Of a stretch of 61,605 bases of DNA, positions 43,431 through 51,163 are shown piece after piece. Below the pieces are notes generated by a model. That model searched no databases. It was given only the letters and a program-made list of their open reading frames with translations, and was not told the DNA's origin. Position 1 is the first letter of the stretch, and each line of letters opens with the position of its first letter. The stretch spans positions 169,183-230,787 of the forward strand of contig NZ_KB235933.1 in assembly GCF_000332315.1 (NCBI RefSeq), read 5' to 3'. This DNA is from Prochlorothrix hollandica PCC 9006 = CALU 1027 (lineage in GTDB: Bacteria > Cyanobacteriota > Cyanobacteriia > Prochlorotrichales > Prochlorotrichaceae). Both the position numbers and the translations under genes were made by a program.

Positions 43431-44384
43431 ATGTTATCCACCTTGGCCCAAAGTCACTTAAGCCTGCTGGCCCTCTGTCCCCGGCGGTTTCAGCATCATT
43501 ACCTCGATCGCGTTGTCTCCCCCATCCCCTGGTTCCAGCAACAGCGCATCACCTGGGGCAACCAGTTTCACCAACTGTTGCAACAGTATGAACTGGGGCT
43601 ACCCCTCCAGCGCTTCCAGGCCACTAATCCCGATCTCTATCGCTGTTTCACGGCTTTACACGCTGCCGCTCCCCATATTTTCCAGCCCCCCGATGGCCAG
43701 CAACCCCACGCTCCCCGCTGGCGAGCCAGTGAACACCGCCGCACCTTGGCCTTTGGCAACTATGGTTTAACGGTGGTCTATGACTGGATTCTCGCCACCG
43801 ATCGGGGGGTGGAAATTTTCGACTGGAAAACCTATCGCCAGCCCCCCAAGGCCGACACCCTGGCCCACCACTGGCAAACCCGCCTTTATGCTTATGTGCT
43901 AGCGGAAACCAGCAACTATGAGCCGGAGCAGATCAGCTTTAGCTATTGGTTCATTGCGCCCCCTCGGCCCGGTGAGCCGGTGGAGTTGGGTTCCCAGTCC
44001 TTTGCCTACGATCGCCACCAACACGCCGCCACTCACCAGGATTTACAAACTCTGGTACACCAGTTCCAGGGCTGGTACGATCGCTACACTACCCAGGGGG
44101 AAGCCTTTCCCCAGGTCACTCTAGGCAACCCCATCTGTGACACCTGTTCTTTTCAACAACGCTGTCAACGGGGATCGGGAAATGCCTCCGACGGCGATCG
44201 GCCTGGAACTCTCTGGCACGATCTGGCTCCCTTGGCGGATCCCTTGTCGGATTCTGTAGCGCCCCTGCTGGCGATCGAAACCATCCCCCCCCTACCCTTC
44301 CCCGACCCAGATCCAGACAGTGCCAATCCAGTAAAGCCTACGCAATTTCCCCCACCCAAAACCAGTAACCTGGAGTCTGTCTAA
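43431..44384 (+). CDS. PD-(D/E)XK nuclease with Fe-S cysteines, Cas4/AddB-like (orphan)
   Basis: 317 residues of the PDDEXK_1 superfamily. LLALCPRRFQHHYLD at the start gives the first cluster Cys; the last three are in PICDTCSFQQRC near 244. The nuclease core is VYDWILATDRGVEIFDWKTYR, with the Asp, Asp/Glu and Lys of the active site, then HWQTRLYAYVLAET. This is the layout of AddB/RecB C-termini and Cas4. No helicase is attached and no cas4 is expected in a III-B locus, so its role is open; it may act in recombination repair. The C-terminal ~60 residues are Pro-rich. Confidence 0.85.
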   Translation: MLSTLAQSHLSLLALCPRRFQHHYLDRVVSPIPWFQQQRITWGNQFHQLLQQYELGLPLQRFQATNPDLYRCFTALHAAAPHIFQPPDGQQPHAPRWRASEHRRTLAFGNYGLTVVYDWILATDRGVEIFDWKTYRQPPKADTLAHHWQTRLYAYVLAETSNYEPEQISFSYWFIAPPRPGEPVELGSQSFAYDRHQHAATHQDLQTLVHQFQGWYDRYTTQGEAFPQVTLGNPICDTCSFQQRCQRGSGNASDGDRPGTLWHDLAPLADPLSDSVAPLLAIETIPPLPFPDPDPDSANPVKPTQFPPPKTSNLESV

Positions 44385-44492
44385 CACACCATTTCGTTGA
44401 TTAGCCCAGTTTTTCTTGTATAATATCCTCCATAGAGTAAATAGCCAGAATTTCTCTACCTAGCACCCCATACAGGGCAATTAGGCAGAAAC

Positions 44493-44520
44493 TTGACATT
44501 TAGCTTGTATCGCTTATAAT
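44493..44520 (+). promoter_or_regulatory. Consensus sigma-70 type promoter
   Basis: TTGACA at 44493-44498 and TATAAT at 44515-44520, both perfect consensus, 16 bp apart, 61 bp before the ATG of the GmrSD-type gene. A second TATAAT-like stretch (44419-44424) lies further up. Confidence 0.8.
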
Positions 44521-44581
44521 CAGACTGGACAGAAATTTTCCGTCTAATACATAGTTGGTCAGAGAGAGAATAGAGGATCAT

Positions 44582-46315
44582 ATGTCTAAACTTAATGTCG
44601 ATCAGAAAACCATATTTGAACTACTATCAGACAAAAAAGCAGATTTCCTCATTCCAGACTATCAGCGTCCATATGCTTGGGATGAAGACCAGTGTCAGAC
44701 ACTTTGGGATGATCTTTTTACATTTTCCTTCCCCAACAATGATTACGACGCATTTAACCAAAACGAGGAGTATTTCCTTGGATCCATTGTTACATTCAAA
44801 AACGATAATGCCCAATCGGAAGTCATAGACGGACAGCAGCGTCTTACTACAATAATGCTTATATTACGTGCATTTTATGACAAATTCGCTTGTATGCAGG
44901 ATGCCAACTCAAAGCAAACACGAGATCGCATTGAGAGATGCATATGGAAAACTGACGAATTTGGTAGTGCCGATAAATCAACATTAAAAATTGACTCAGA
45001 AGTTGCTACAGATAATGATAAAGATGAATTTCTTGATTTGCTGAAAACGGGTTCGGTGAAACCTGGAAGCAAAAGCCGATATGTCAACAACTACCAATTC
45101 TACCAGAACAAAATAGATGCGTTTATAAAAGATTTTTCCAGCTACTCCCCATATTTTCCAGCAAGAATTTTGGGAAGCTGTATTCTTCTACCGATAGAAG
45201 CTGAATCGCAAGACACGGCGCTGAGAATATTTTCAACACTCAATGATCGTGGGCTTCCTCTAGCCGATGCGGACATATTCAAGGCACAGTTCTATAAGTA
45301 TTATGGTGATATAGATAAAAAGGATGACTTTATTTCTGAGTGGAAAAATTTGGAAGAAATAACAAGTTCAGTTTCCTATCTAAATACGGGCACACCAATG
45401 GATGAGCTTTTTGCCCGGTATATGTATTTCTTGCGCGCCAAAGAAGGTAATAAAAGTACTACTACTGAGGCTTTACGAAAATTCTATGAACGCAATAAAT
45501 ACCAATACCTTAAGCAACCCGGGACAATTTCTGATTTAAAGTCACTAGCCTTATTCTGGAAAAGTATTGCAAATCAAGATAGCCAGAGATTTCCCGACTC
45601 CATTCTCAAGAAGCTATTTATTTTAACTTACGCGCCAAACGGCATGTGGCAAAACATTGTTTCAGTGTATTTTCTACACAATAAATCACCTGAAGGCACA
45701 TTGAAGGAAGCTGAATTTAGTTTTTTCCTAGATAGGATTACCGCCTTTATTTATGCGTATGCCATAACAAACTCTGGCGTTAATGCCTTACGGACACCTA
45801 TATATGACGAAATGGTCAACATTGTAAATGGGATAGAGGTCACGTTTGCAAAATATAAATTCAATGAAAATCAGGCCAGGTCATTTTTTAATAATTTCAA
45901 GTTTACAAACCAGCGCAATATAACACGCTCTATGATTACATGGTACGCCTATACATTCCCTGGACAAAAACTTCTTGATGTGAATGAAATATTTCACTTA
46001 GAGCACATTTATTCTAAGAAACGACAAGAAATAGAAGGCAGTCTAAAAAATGCGGAAGCTATCGAGTCTCTTGGGAATAAAATTCTGCTTGAAGGGAATA
46101 TTAATATCCGCGCATCTGATTATCGCTTCGAGGATAAGAAGAAGATCTATAGCGGAGAACAACGGCGTGGAAAAAACCAAGAGATTAGTAAAATTTCTGA
46201 AATAGCTGAATTTATTGGCTATGATAAATTTGAAGAGGAACAGATCGTTGATCGTAACAAGGAAATCTTAGATAAGTTCTTTGAGTTTTTAAAAAACGAA
46301 GATTTAATTGCATAA
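44582..46315 (+). CDS. GmrSD-type (DUF262 + DUF1524) restriction enzyme
   Basis: Single-chain homologue of the type IV restriction enzyme GmrSD, which uses NTP to cut modified (glucosylated hydroxymethylcytosine) phage DNA. The N-terminal DUF262 has FLIPDYQRPYAWDEDQ (about 23-38), YFLGSIV and the DGQQRLTT motif. The C-terminal DUF1524 is an HNH-like nuclease with NEIFHLEHIYSKK and a following Asn/Lys-rich part. 577 residues from the ATG at 44582; the frame extends 9 codons further. The gene is clearly more AT-rich and less HIP1-rich than its surroundings, pointing to transfer. It has its own consensus promoter and opens a second defence cluster. Confidence 0.9.
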   Translation: MSKLNVDQKTIFELLSDKKADFLIPDYQRPYAWDEDQCQTLWDDLFTFSFPNNDYDAFNQNEEYFLGSIVTFKNDNAQSEVIDGQQRLTTIMLILRAFYDKFACMQDANSKQTRDRIERCIWKTDEFGSADKSTLKIDSEVATDNDKDEFLDLLKTGSVKPGSKSRYVNNYQFYQNKIDAFIKDFSSYSPYFPARILGSCILLPIEAESQDTALRIFSTLNDRGLPLADADIFKAQFYKYYGDIDKKDDFISEWKNLEEITSSVSYLNTGTPMDELFARYMYFLRAKEGNKSTTTEALRKFYERNKYQYLKQPGTISDLKSLALFWKSIANQDSQRFPDSILKKLFILTYAPNGMWQNIVSVYFLHNKSPEGTLKEAEFSFFLDRITAFIYAYAITNSGVNALRTPIYDEMVNIVNGIEVTFAKYKFNENQARSFFNNFKFTNQRNITRSMITWYAYTFPGQKLLDVNEIFHLEHIYSKKRQEIEGSLKNAEAIESLGNKILLEGNINIRASDYRFEDKKKIYSGEQRRGKNQEISKISEIAEFIGYDKFEEEQIVDRNKEILDKFFEFLKNEDLIA

Positions 46316-46377
46316 TAAGGCACCCAGAGAGCCGGTATTTCGGTATGTTTTTTCCTAAAGAGAAAGGAGGTAAGAGA

Positions 46378-46599
46378 ATGACAGCAATGAATAATTTACG
46401 AGCGCAGTTGATTCAAAAAATCTGAGAAACCCCAGATGATTTACTTCAAGAATTTTTAGATTTTCTGATGTTTATCAATTATAAGAAAATGCGCCTTTCC
46501 CGTAAGGTTGATGACTCCTATCACCTGCGAGGTTTACCAGTGGAATATGTTAATCCCACCGAACCCGTTGCCACTGATGATTGGGATATTTTGTCATGA
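46378..46599 (+). pseudogene. DUF2281-like antitoxin gene with an in-frame stop
   Basis: After an excellent ribosome binding site (AAAGGAGG) the ATG at 46378 starts MTAMNNLRAQLIQKI, then TGA at 46423 interrupts. The frame goes on as ETPDDLLQEFLDFLMFINYK and ends EPVATDDWDILS at a TGA overlapping the toxin ATG. The layout is that of a short VapB/DUF2281 antitoxin. One base change (TGA for a sense codon) would restore it. Confidence 0.8.
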
Positions 46600-46775
46600 T
46601 TATTTTAGATACACATATTTGGATACAGCAACCCTAAATCAGTTGTAAGGATCTCGACGGCTGAAACCCTTGGTGTGGTGTGCCCCCGGAGGGGGCACAC
46701 CACACGACCCATTTAGGACTGCTGTATGGTGGGTACATGGAGATCCGAAAATCAGCCAATCAGACAATCAAATTA
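46596..46775 (+). pseudogene. PIN-domain (VapC-type) toxin gene, split by a MITE and truncated
   Basis: ATG at 46596 (ATGA overlap with the antitoxin) gives MIILDTHIWI, then the MITE 46624-46726 interrupts. Removing the MITE and one TA restores the frame exactly: ...THIWIWWVHGDPKISQ, the standard opening of a PIN toxin with its first catalytic Asp. The rest of the PIN domain is gone; from about 46776 the sequence is a different repeat. The toxin is dead. Confidence 0.88.
46624..46726 (+). mobile_element. 103-bp TA-flanked MITE-like element, copy 4 (inside a toxin gene)
   Basis: Starts TACAGCAACCCTAAATC and ends TTTAGGACTGCTGTA. The interrupted reading frame shows that the insertion added 101 bp and duplicated TA, the target habit of IS630/Tc1-mariner elements. 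No transposase is encoded, so it would depend on a full-length relative elsewhere. Confidence 0.92.
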
Positions 46776-46830
46776 GTAACCGTTCAGGGGGGGACGAAGT
46801 TAGTGTATTTCAGCCCTCCGATCGAGGGTT
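46776..46830 (+). repeat. Dispersed repeat family D, copy 1
   Basis: GTAAC, two variable bases, then TTCAGGGGGGGACGAAGTTA, GT, and TTTCAGCC...CGAGGG. It recurs at 61507-61560. Its left edge is where the toxin reading frame is lost. The remaining bases to 47017 hold no gene that I can see. Confidence 0.75.
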
Positions 46831-47017
46831 AAAATGGCCCAAAGTGCAACGATCCTAGATTTTCAGAGCCTGAAACCCGCTTAAGTTATATAAAGGTGTT
46901 CCAGAAACCATCAAGTTATCTTAAATCCCTCAAGGTTCCAATCGTAGATATAATAGGAATGATATAGGCTTCATCATCCAAGCAAGCTCGACAACTTTTA
47001 CTGGTAATTACAGCCGT

Positions 47018-48163
47018 ATGGAAAGATTTGAAAATATATCAGTGAGCGGCTTTCGCCGCCTTAGACAAGTTGACCTTGAGATGAGAGATCTTATTGTCAT
47101 GATTGGGGCGAATGGAGCAGGAAAAACTTCGTTTTTGGATGTTCTTTCAACATTAACCGCTTCAGCCGATGGCAAGTTGCAAGAAACATTGCAATCTAAA
47201 GGTGGATTAAATGAGATTTTAACCAGAGGCAAAGCGCAGGAGCTTGAAATTACAGTTTCCATGAGAGTCCCAGACGAGGAACCTTTGAAATATGGTTTAA
47301 TCTTGTCTCCTAAAGGACTATCTTACGAAATTAGAACCGAAACTTTAACCCAGCAACGAAATCCAAACAGACCTGAACCGTTTAAATATATTGAATCCCA
47401 TGGATTAGATATTAAATATTTTCAGGAAGGTAGTGGACTTTTAAGACCAAATTGGGAACATAATCTGCTTGAAACATCACTCTCTCAAGTTCCTAAAATG
47501 TATCGTGAACCTGAGAATCTGAGAAAAAGTCTTGCTTCTTGCACATACTATGGAGCACTTGATGTTTCGGGGAAAAGTCCAATTCGCTTACCTCAGCCAA
47601 TGCGCCCTGCCAAGCTACCTGGTGCCAGCGGTGAAGACTTGGCTTCCTGTCTCTATGATCTTCGGGAAACAGATGGAGATCGTTTTGAAAGAGTCGAGGA
47701 TATTGTTTCTACAGCATTTCCAGATTTTGAGAGGTTAAATTTTCCTCCTGTCGCCGCCGGAACTATTTCCATGACTTGGACAGATAGAAACTTTTCTCAA
47801 CCCATATATGTGCATGAATTATCAGAAGGGACGCTACGTTTCCTTTGGTTGGCGACCCTTCTACAAAGCCAGAGTTTAACAACAATTACTTTGCTAGATG
47901 AGCCAGAAGTTAGCTTACATCCTGATCTTTTGAGACATTTAGTATATTTGATGAGAGAAGCTTCAAAATACACACAGCTTATAGTAGCAACTCATTCAGA
48001 TCGACTCATCAGGTTTCTTGAACCACATGAGATTTTAATCTGTGACCTTGAAGAAGGTGAGGCAAGAATGACTTGGGCAGATACGCTTGATTTGGATAAA
48101 TGGTTAGAGGACTACAGCCTTGATCAGGTTTGGGCAATGAATTTAATGGGTGGTCGTCCATGA
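47018..48163 (+). CDS. AAA family ATPase (OLD/RecF-like), defence pair
   Basis: 381 residues: ENISVSGFRRLRQVDLEMRD, Walker A MIGANGAGKTSFLDVL (about 28-43), signature ELSEGTLRFLWLATLLQ, Walker B TLLDEPEVSLHPDLL and H-loop VATHSD. Such stand-alone SMC-like ATPases work with a nuclease encoded next to them in OLD, PARIS and related antiphage systems. The last codons overlap the start of the DUF4276 gene (ATGA), so the two form one unit. AT-rich like the GmrSD-type gene. Confidence 0.85.
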   Translation: MERFENISVSGFRRLRQVDLEMRDLIVMIGANGAGKTSFLDVLSTLTASADGKLQETLQSKGGLNEILTRGKAQELEITVSMRVPDEEPLKYGLILSPKGLSYEIRTETLTQQRNPNRPEPFKYIESHGLDIKYFQEGSGLLRPNWEHNLLETSLSQVPKMYREPENLRKSLASCTYYGALDVSGKSPIRLPQPMRPAKLPGASGEDLASCLYDLRETDGDRFERVEDIVSTAFPDFERLNFPPVAAGTISMTWTDRNFSQPIYVHELSEGTLRFLWLATLLQSQSLTTITLLDEPEVSLHPDLLRHLVYLMREASKYTQLIVATHSDRLIRFLEPHEILICDLEEGEARMTWADTLDLDKWLEDYSLDQVWAMNLMGGRP

Positions 48164-48768
48164 AAATTGCTATCTTAGTGGAGGGTGCTACTGAAGTAGC
48201 TTTTAAAGAAAAATTACGTGGGTTTCTCCAAAGTCGTTTAGAGGGATCCATGCCACGACTGACATTTATTCCACAAAACGGTCGAATTCCTAAAGAAGAA
48301 AAACTTAGGCGTATAGTTGAAAATTTACTTACCGGCAATAGTGCATATGATGCTGTGATTGCATTGACAGATATTTATACAGGGACGCAGGACTTTCAAG
48401 ACGCATCTGATGCTAAAGCTAAAATGACGAGTTGGGTCAATAACAACCCCCAATTTTATCCACACACAGCACTACATGATTTTGAAGCATGGCTACTTCC
48501 ATACTGGACAACTATTCAAAAATTAGCAAAACATAATCGCTCTTCTCCTAGTGGTTCTCCTGAAACCGTGAATCACCAGAAACCGCCTTCCTACCATATA
48601 AAAGAAATCTTTAAGTTGGGAGGAAGGCAAGATTATAACAAGCCTATTCATGGCAAGAAAATCTTGGAGAAACATGATTTGATGATTGCCATTCAAGCTT
48701 GTCCAGAACTGAAAGCTTTTGTAAACCAAATCATTTCTCTGTGTGATGAAAGTAAAGTAATTGCTTAA
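48160..48768 (+). CDS. DUF4276 (TOPRIM-like) protein, partner of the ATPase
   Basis: 202 residues from the ATG at 48160, which overlaps the ATPase stop. The opening MKIAILVEGATEVAFKEKLR has the Glu of a TOPRIM fold, YDAVIALTDIYTG a conserved DxY/D position and TALHDFEAWLLP a later acidic block (HDFEAW), as in DUF4276. OLD-type nucleases have a TOPRIM domain fused to the ATPase; here the two are split. Role in defence is inferred from the pairing and neighbourhood. The frame has 10 more codons upstream (48130), inside the ATPase gene. Confidence 0.82.
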   Translation: MKIAILVEGATEVAFKEKLRGFLQSRLEGSMPRLTFIPQNGRIPKEEKLRRIVENLLTGNSAYDAVIALTDIYTGTQDFQDASDAKAKMTSWVNNNPQFYPHTALHDFEAWLLPYWTTIQKLAKHNRSSPSGSPETVNHQKPPSYHIKEIFKLGGRQDYNKPIHGKKILEKHDLMIAIQACPELKAFVNQIISLCDESKVIA

Positions 48769-48772
48769 CTCT

Positions 48773-48875
48773 TACAGCAGTCCGAAATGGGTCGTGTGGT
48801 GTGCGTCCGGAGGGCGCACACCACCCAAAGGGTTTCAGTCATTGAGATCCTTACAACTGATTTAGGATTGCTGTA
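48773..48875 (-). mobile_element. 103-bp TA-flanked MITE-like element, copy 5 (reversed)
   Basis: Starts TACAGCAGTCCGAAATGGG and ends GATTTAGGATTGCTGTA, the reverse of the other copies. It begins 4 bp after the stop of the DUF4276 gene. Confidence 0.9.
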
Positions 48876-48959
48876 GACTGCTTGAGTCATCGAAGACGGT
48901 ATGTGGAAGGTACTGGATCAACACCCAATCTGTCATCAAATCAGGAGACACGAAGTTTA

Positions 48960-49499
48960 ATGGAAAGTTTAATGGAAGATGAGTTGATGGATGTGGTGGA
49001 TAGGCACGATAACATCATTGGGCAGAGAAAGCGTTCCGAACTGTATGCGGAAGGTTCTCCAAACTGCCGCGTCATCAATGCGTTCCTGCGGAACGCCCTA
49101 GGACAAATCTGGATTCCTCGTCGCACTGCCCATAAAGCTCTTTTTCCATTGTGTCTCGATATGAGCTGTGGGGGACACGTAGGCAGTGGTGAAAGTTACG
49201 AGGATGCGCTGAAACGCGAAGTGCAGGAAGAACTGAACTGGGACCTTGAGCAAAGACCTTGGCATTTGTTGGGGCATCTCACACCCTACGACGACGGTGT
49301 ATCCATGTTTATGAAGGTTTACGAGATCCAGGACGACGAAACACCGCAGTGGAACTTGGATGACTTTGTGGAATCCTATTGGCTGTGGCCCTGGGAGATC
49401 CTCGATCGAATACAACAAGGCGATCGCGCCAAGAGTGACTTGCCGTTGCTGGTGGAGACGTTTTATCGGTCAAACGCAAACAGCAATAGAGTCGTTTAG
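48960..49499 (+). CDS. Nudix hydrolase
   Basis: 179 residues from the ATG at 48960 (MESLMEDELMDVVDRHDN). The Nudix box fits GX5EX7REUXEEXGU: GHVGSGESYEDALKREVQEELNW, apart from a final Asn. DVVDRHDNIIGQRKRSELY and CRVINAFLRNALGQIWIPRR resemble the isopentenyl-diphosphate isomerase-like Nudix branch, but the substrate cannot be stated. The frame extends to a TTG at 48882; two in-frame ATGs 12 bp apart make the exact start uncertain. GGAG 13 bp before the first ATG is a weak signal. Confidence 0.88.
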   Translation: MESLMEDELMDVVDRHDNIIGQRKRSELYAEGSPNCRVINAFLRNALGQIWIPRRTAHKALFPLCLDMSCGGHVGSGESYEDALKREVQEELNWDLEQRPWHLLGHLTPYDDGVSMFMKVYEIQDDETPQWNLDDFVESYWLWPWEILDRIQQGDRAKSDLPLLVETFYRSNANSNRVV

Positions 49500-49515
49500 C
49501 CTTAGGGTCATGGCC

Positions 49516-50604
49516 TTAGTCTTTAGCCTCATCGGCCCACCATTCCGGCTTTAACTCCCGATCCATCAACGCCACGACCCCATCCTGGGGAGTCACCAGG
49601 CCATTGAGCAGCCGGTAGACCTGGGCAGAAATCGGCACAGAAATTTGCTCCCGTTCCGCCAAGCGCATCAGGACATTGGTGGTATTGACCCCCTCGGCGG
49701 TTCCCTGCAAATTCTCCATCACCTGGTGGAGGGTTTTGCCCTGGGCGAGACCATAGCCCACTTGATAATTGCGACTGAGGGCGCTGCTACAGGTGGCCAG
49801 CATATCCCCCAACCCCGACAGCCCATAGAAGGTATCCCGCTGTCCCCCCAGGTGGGTTCCAATGCGCACCACCTCCGGCAGGGCGCGGGTGATCAGGGCC
49901 GATTTGGCGTTGGTGCCCAGCTTCAGGCCGTCGCACACCCCCACCGCAATGGCAATGACATTTTTGAGGGTGCCCCCCAGTTCTGTCCCCAGGGGATCGG
50001 CGTTGGTGTAAACCCGAAAGCGATCGCTGGCGAACACATCCCGCACCCGTTGGGCCGCTGTTGCCTGGACACTGGCCACCACCGTCGCTCCGGGCAGACC
50101 GTCTTCAATTTCTTTGGCTAAGTTGGGACCCGACAGCACCACGATCGGATTCTGGGGAAAGGCATCGTGCCAAATGTGGGAGGGGGTTTGGAGGGTGGCC
50201 GCATCCAGCCCCTTGGTGGCACTAACAATAACGGTGTGGGGCGACAGACCCAAAGCCTGAATTTTGCGCACTGTTTCCGGGACTCCCCCCATGGAAATAG
50301 CCGATAGCAGCACATCACAGCGATCGATCGCCGCCCCCAAGGTTAACTCCCCATGGCGAGACCATGCCTGCACCGGACAGCCATTAAACCGGGCAAGGCC
50401 CGTCAACGCCGAACCCCAGGCTCCCGCACCTAAAACGGTCAAATTAATGAGGTGGGGCGGTTGGTAGAGGGGGGCAGGGGTGACTGAAACCGAGGTAGAG
50501 GAAGAGTGTACGTCAGTAACCAAAGCTGGGACGTGGGTAAAGGGTTGCAGGGGGCGATCGCCCTGGGATGCAGAATGGGCCACAGAAAAGGTCGGTAATA
50601 TCAC
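49516..50604 (-). CDS. gpsA: NAD(P)H-dependent glycerol-3-phosphate dehydrogenase
   Basis: Makes sn-glycerol 3-phosphate for membrane lipids. NAD site INLTVLGAGAWGSALTGLA (about 53-71), substrate region VLSGPNLAKEI, the catalytic Lys in GGTLKNVIAIAVG and NAKSALITRALPEV, and YGLSGLGDMLATC are all present. The 362 residues include about 50 extra at the N-terminus (Ser/Pro-rich). The GTG at 50604 is the only start candidate in the frame that I noted; a shorter protein from an internal start is possible. Convergent with the Nudix gene, 16 bp apart. Confidence 0.94.
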   Translation of the reverse strand: MILPTFSVAHSASQGDRPLQPFTHVPALVTDVHSSSTSVSVTPAPLYQPPHLINLTVLGAGAWGSALTGLARFNGCPVQAWSRHGELTLGAAIDRCDVLLSAISMGGVPETVRKIQALGLSPHTVIVSATKGLDAATLQTPSHIWHDAFPQNPIVVLSGPNLAKEIEDGLPGATVVASVQATAAQRVRDVFASDRFRVYTNADPLGTELGGTLKNVIAIAVGVCDGLKLGTNAKSALITRALPEVVRIGTHLGGQRDTFYGLSGLGDMLATCSSALSRNYQVGYGLAQGKTLHQVMENLQGTAEGVNTTNVLMRLAEREQISVPISAQVYRLLNGLVTPQDGVVALMDRELKPEWWADEAKD

Positions 50605-50640
50605 AAACCTACCATACTCGGTTTCGTGTCCGAGACCTGC

Positions 50641-50880
50641 CTAGGTGGGCTGGCGGCTGGGGCGCAACAGGAGATCATGGATTTGCCCATGGGGGGGCTG
50701 GGCCAAAATATAGACCACGGCGGCGGCAATATCCTGGGGCTGGAGGCAGGGGAAACGGCCATAGAGGGCGGCGGTTTCGGCTCGATCGCCATAGAGCTTT
50801 TCCGCGAATTCTGTTTCCACATCACCGGAACTAGCGGCACCAATGCCCCTGGTGGCTCCTGTCATCAAGGCCACGGGACG
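50641..50880 (-). pseudogene. Short-chain dehydrogenase with a large internal deletion
   Basis: The frame has the SDR nucleotide-binding start (VALMTGATRGIGAAS) joined directly to the C-terminal end SGDVETEFAEKLYGDRAET, followed by CLQPQDIAAAVVYILAQPPH and QIHDLLLRPSRQPT. The catalytic Ser/Tyr/Lys region, about 160 residues, is missing. No ATG precedes the Rossmann motif other than the Met within it (50874); a GTG at 50880 is possible. Without the active site it cannot be functional. It lies upstream of gpsA on the same strand. Confidence 0.8.
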
Positions 50881-51001
50881 GGGGAAGTCATGGGCAAGGG
50901 GTATGGCAACGGCTGAACAGTTACGGTTTTGATCTCGATCGGCATCAAAACCATGATCCAGAATCTACCTTAGCCGCTGACCCCCGACCCGTGCCAAAAC
51001 C

Positions 51002-51103
51002 GGGTTCTCGCTGAAAGCGGGACAAGATTAACGGGACAGTGGGGCACGGAGCGCCTCACTGTCCCAGCTTAACCTCACTGTCCCAGCTTAAGTTGATACC
51101 CCC
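51002..51103 (+). repeat. Palindromic element of family B with internal duplication
   Basis: Starts GGGTTCTCGCTGAAAGCGGG and ends TTAAGTTGATACCC. Compared with the other two copies, the segment CACTGTCCCAGCTTAA is present twice, about 18 bp apart. It lies about 60 bp upstream of the arsS start. Confidence 0.88.
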
Positions 51104-51163
51104 AAAACCCATAGGCTGGGATAACAAAGTTAGGATGGCCATAACGACACTATCACCCGCACC

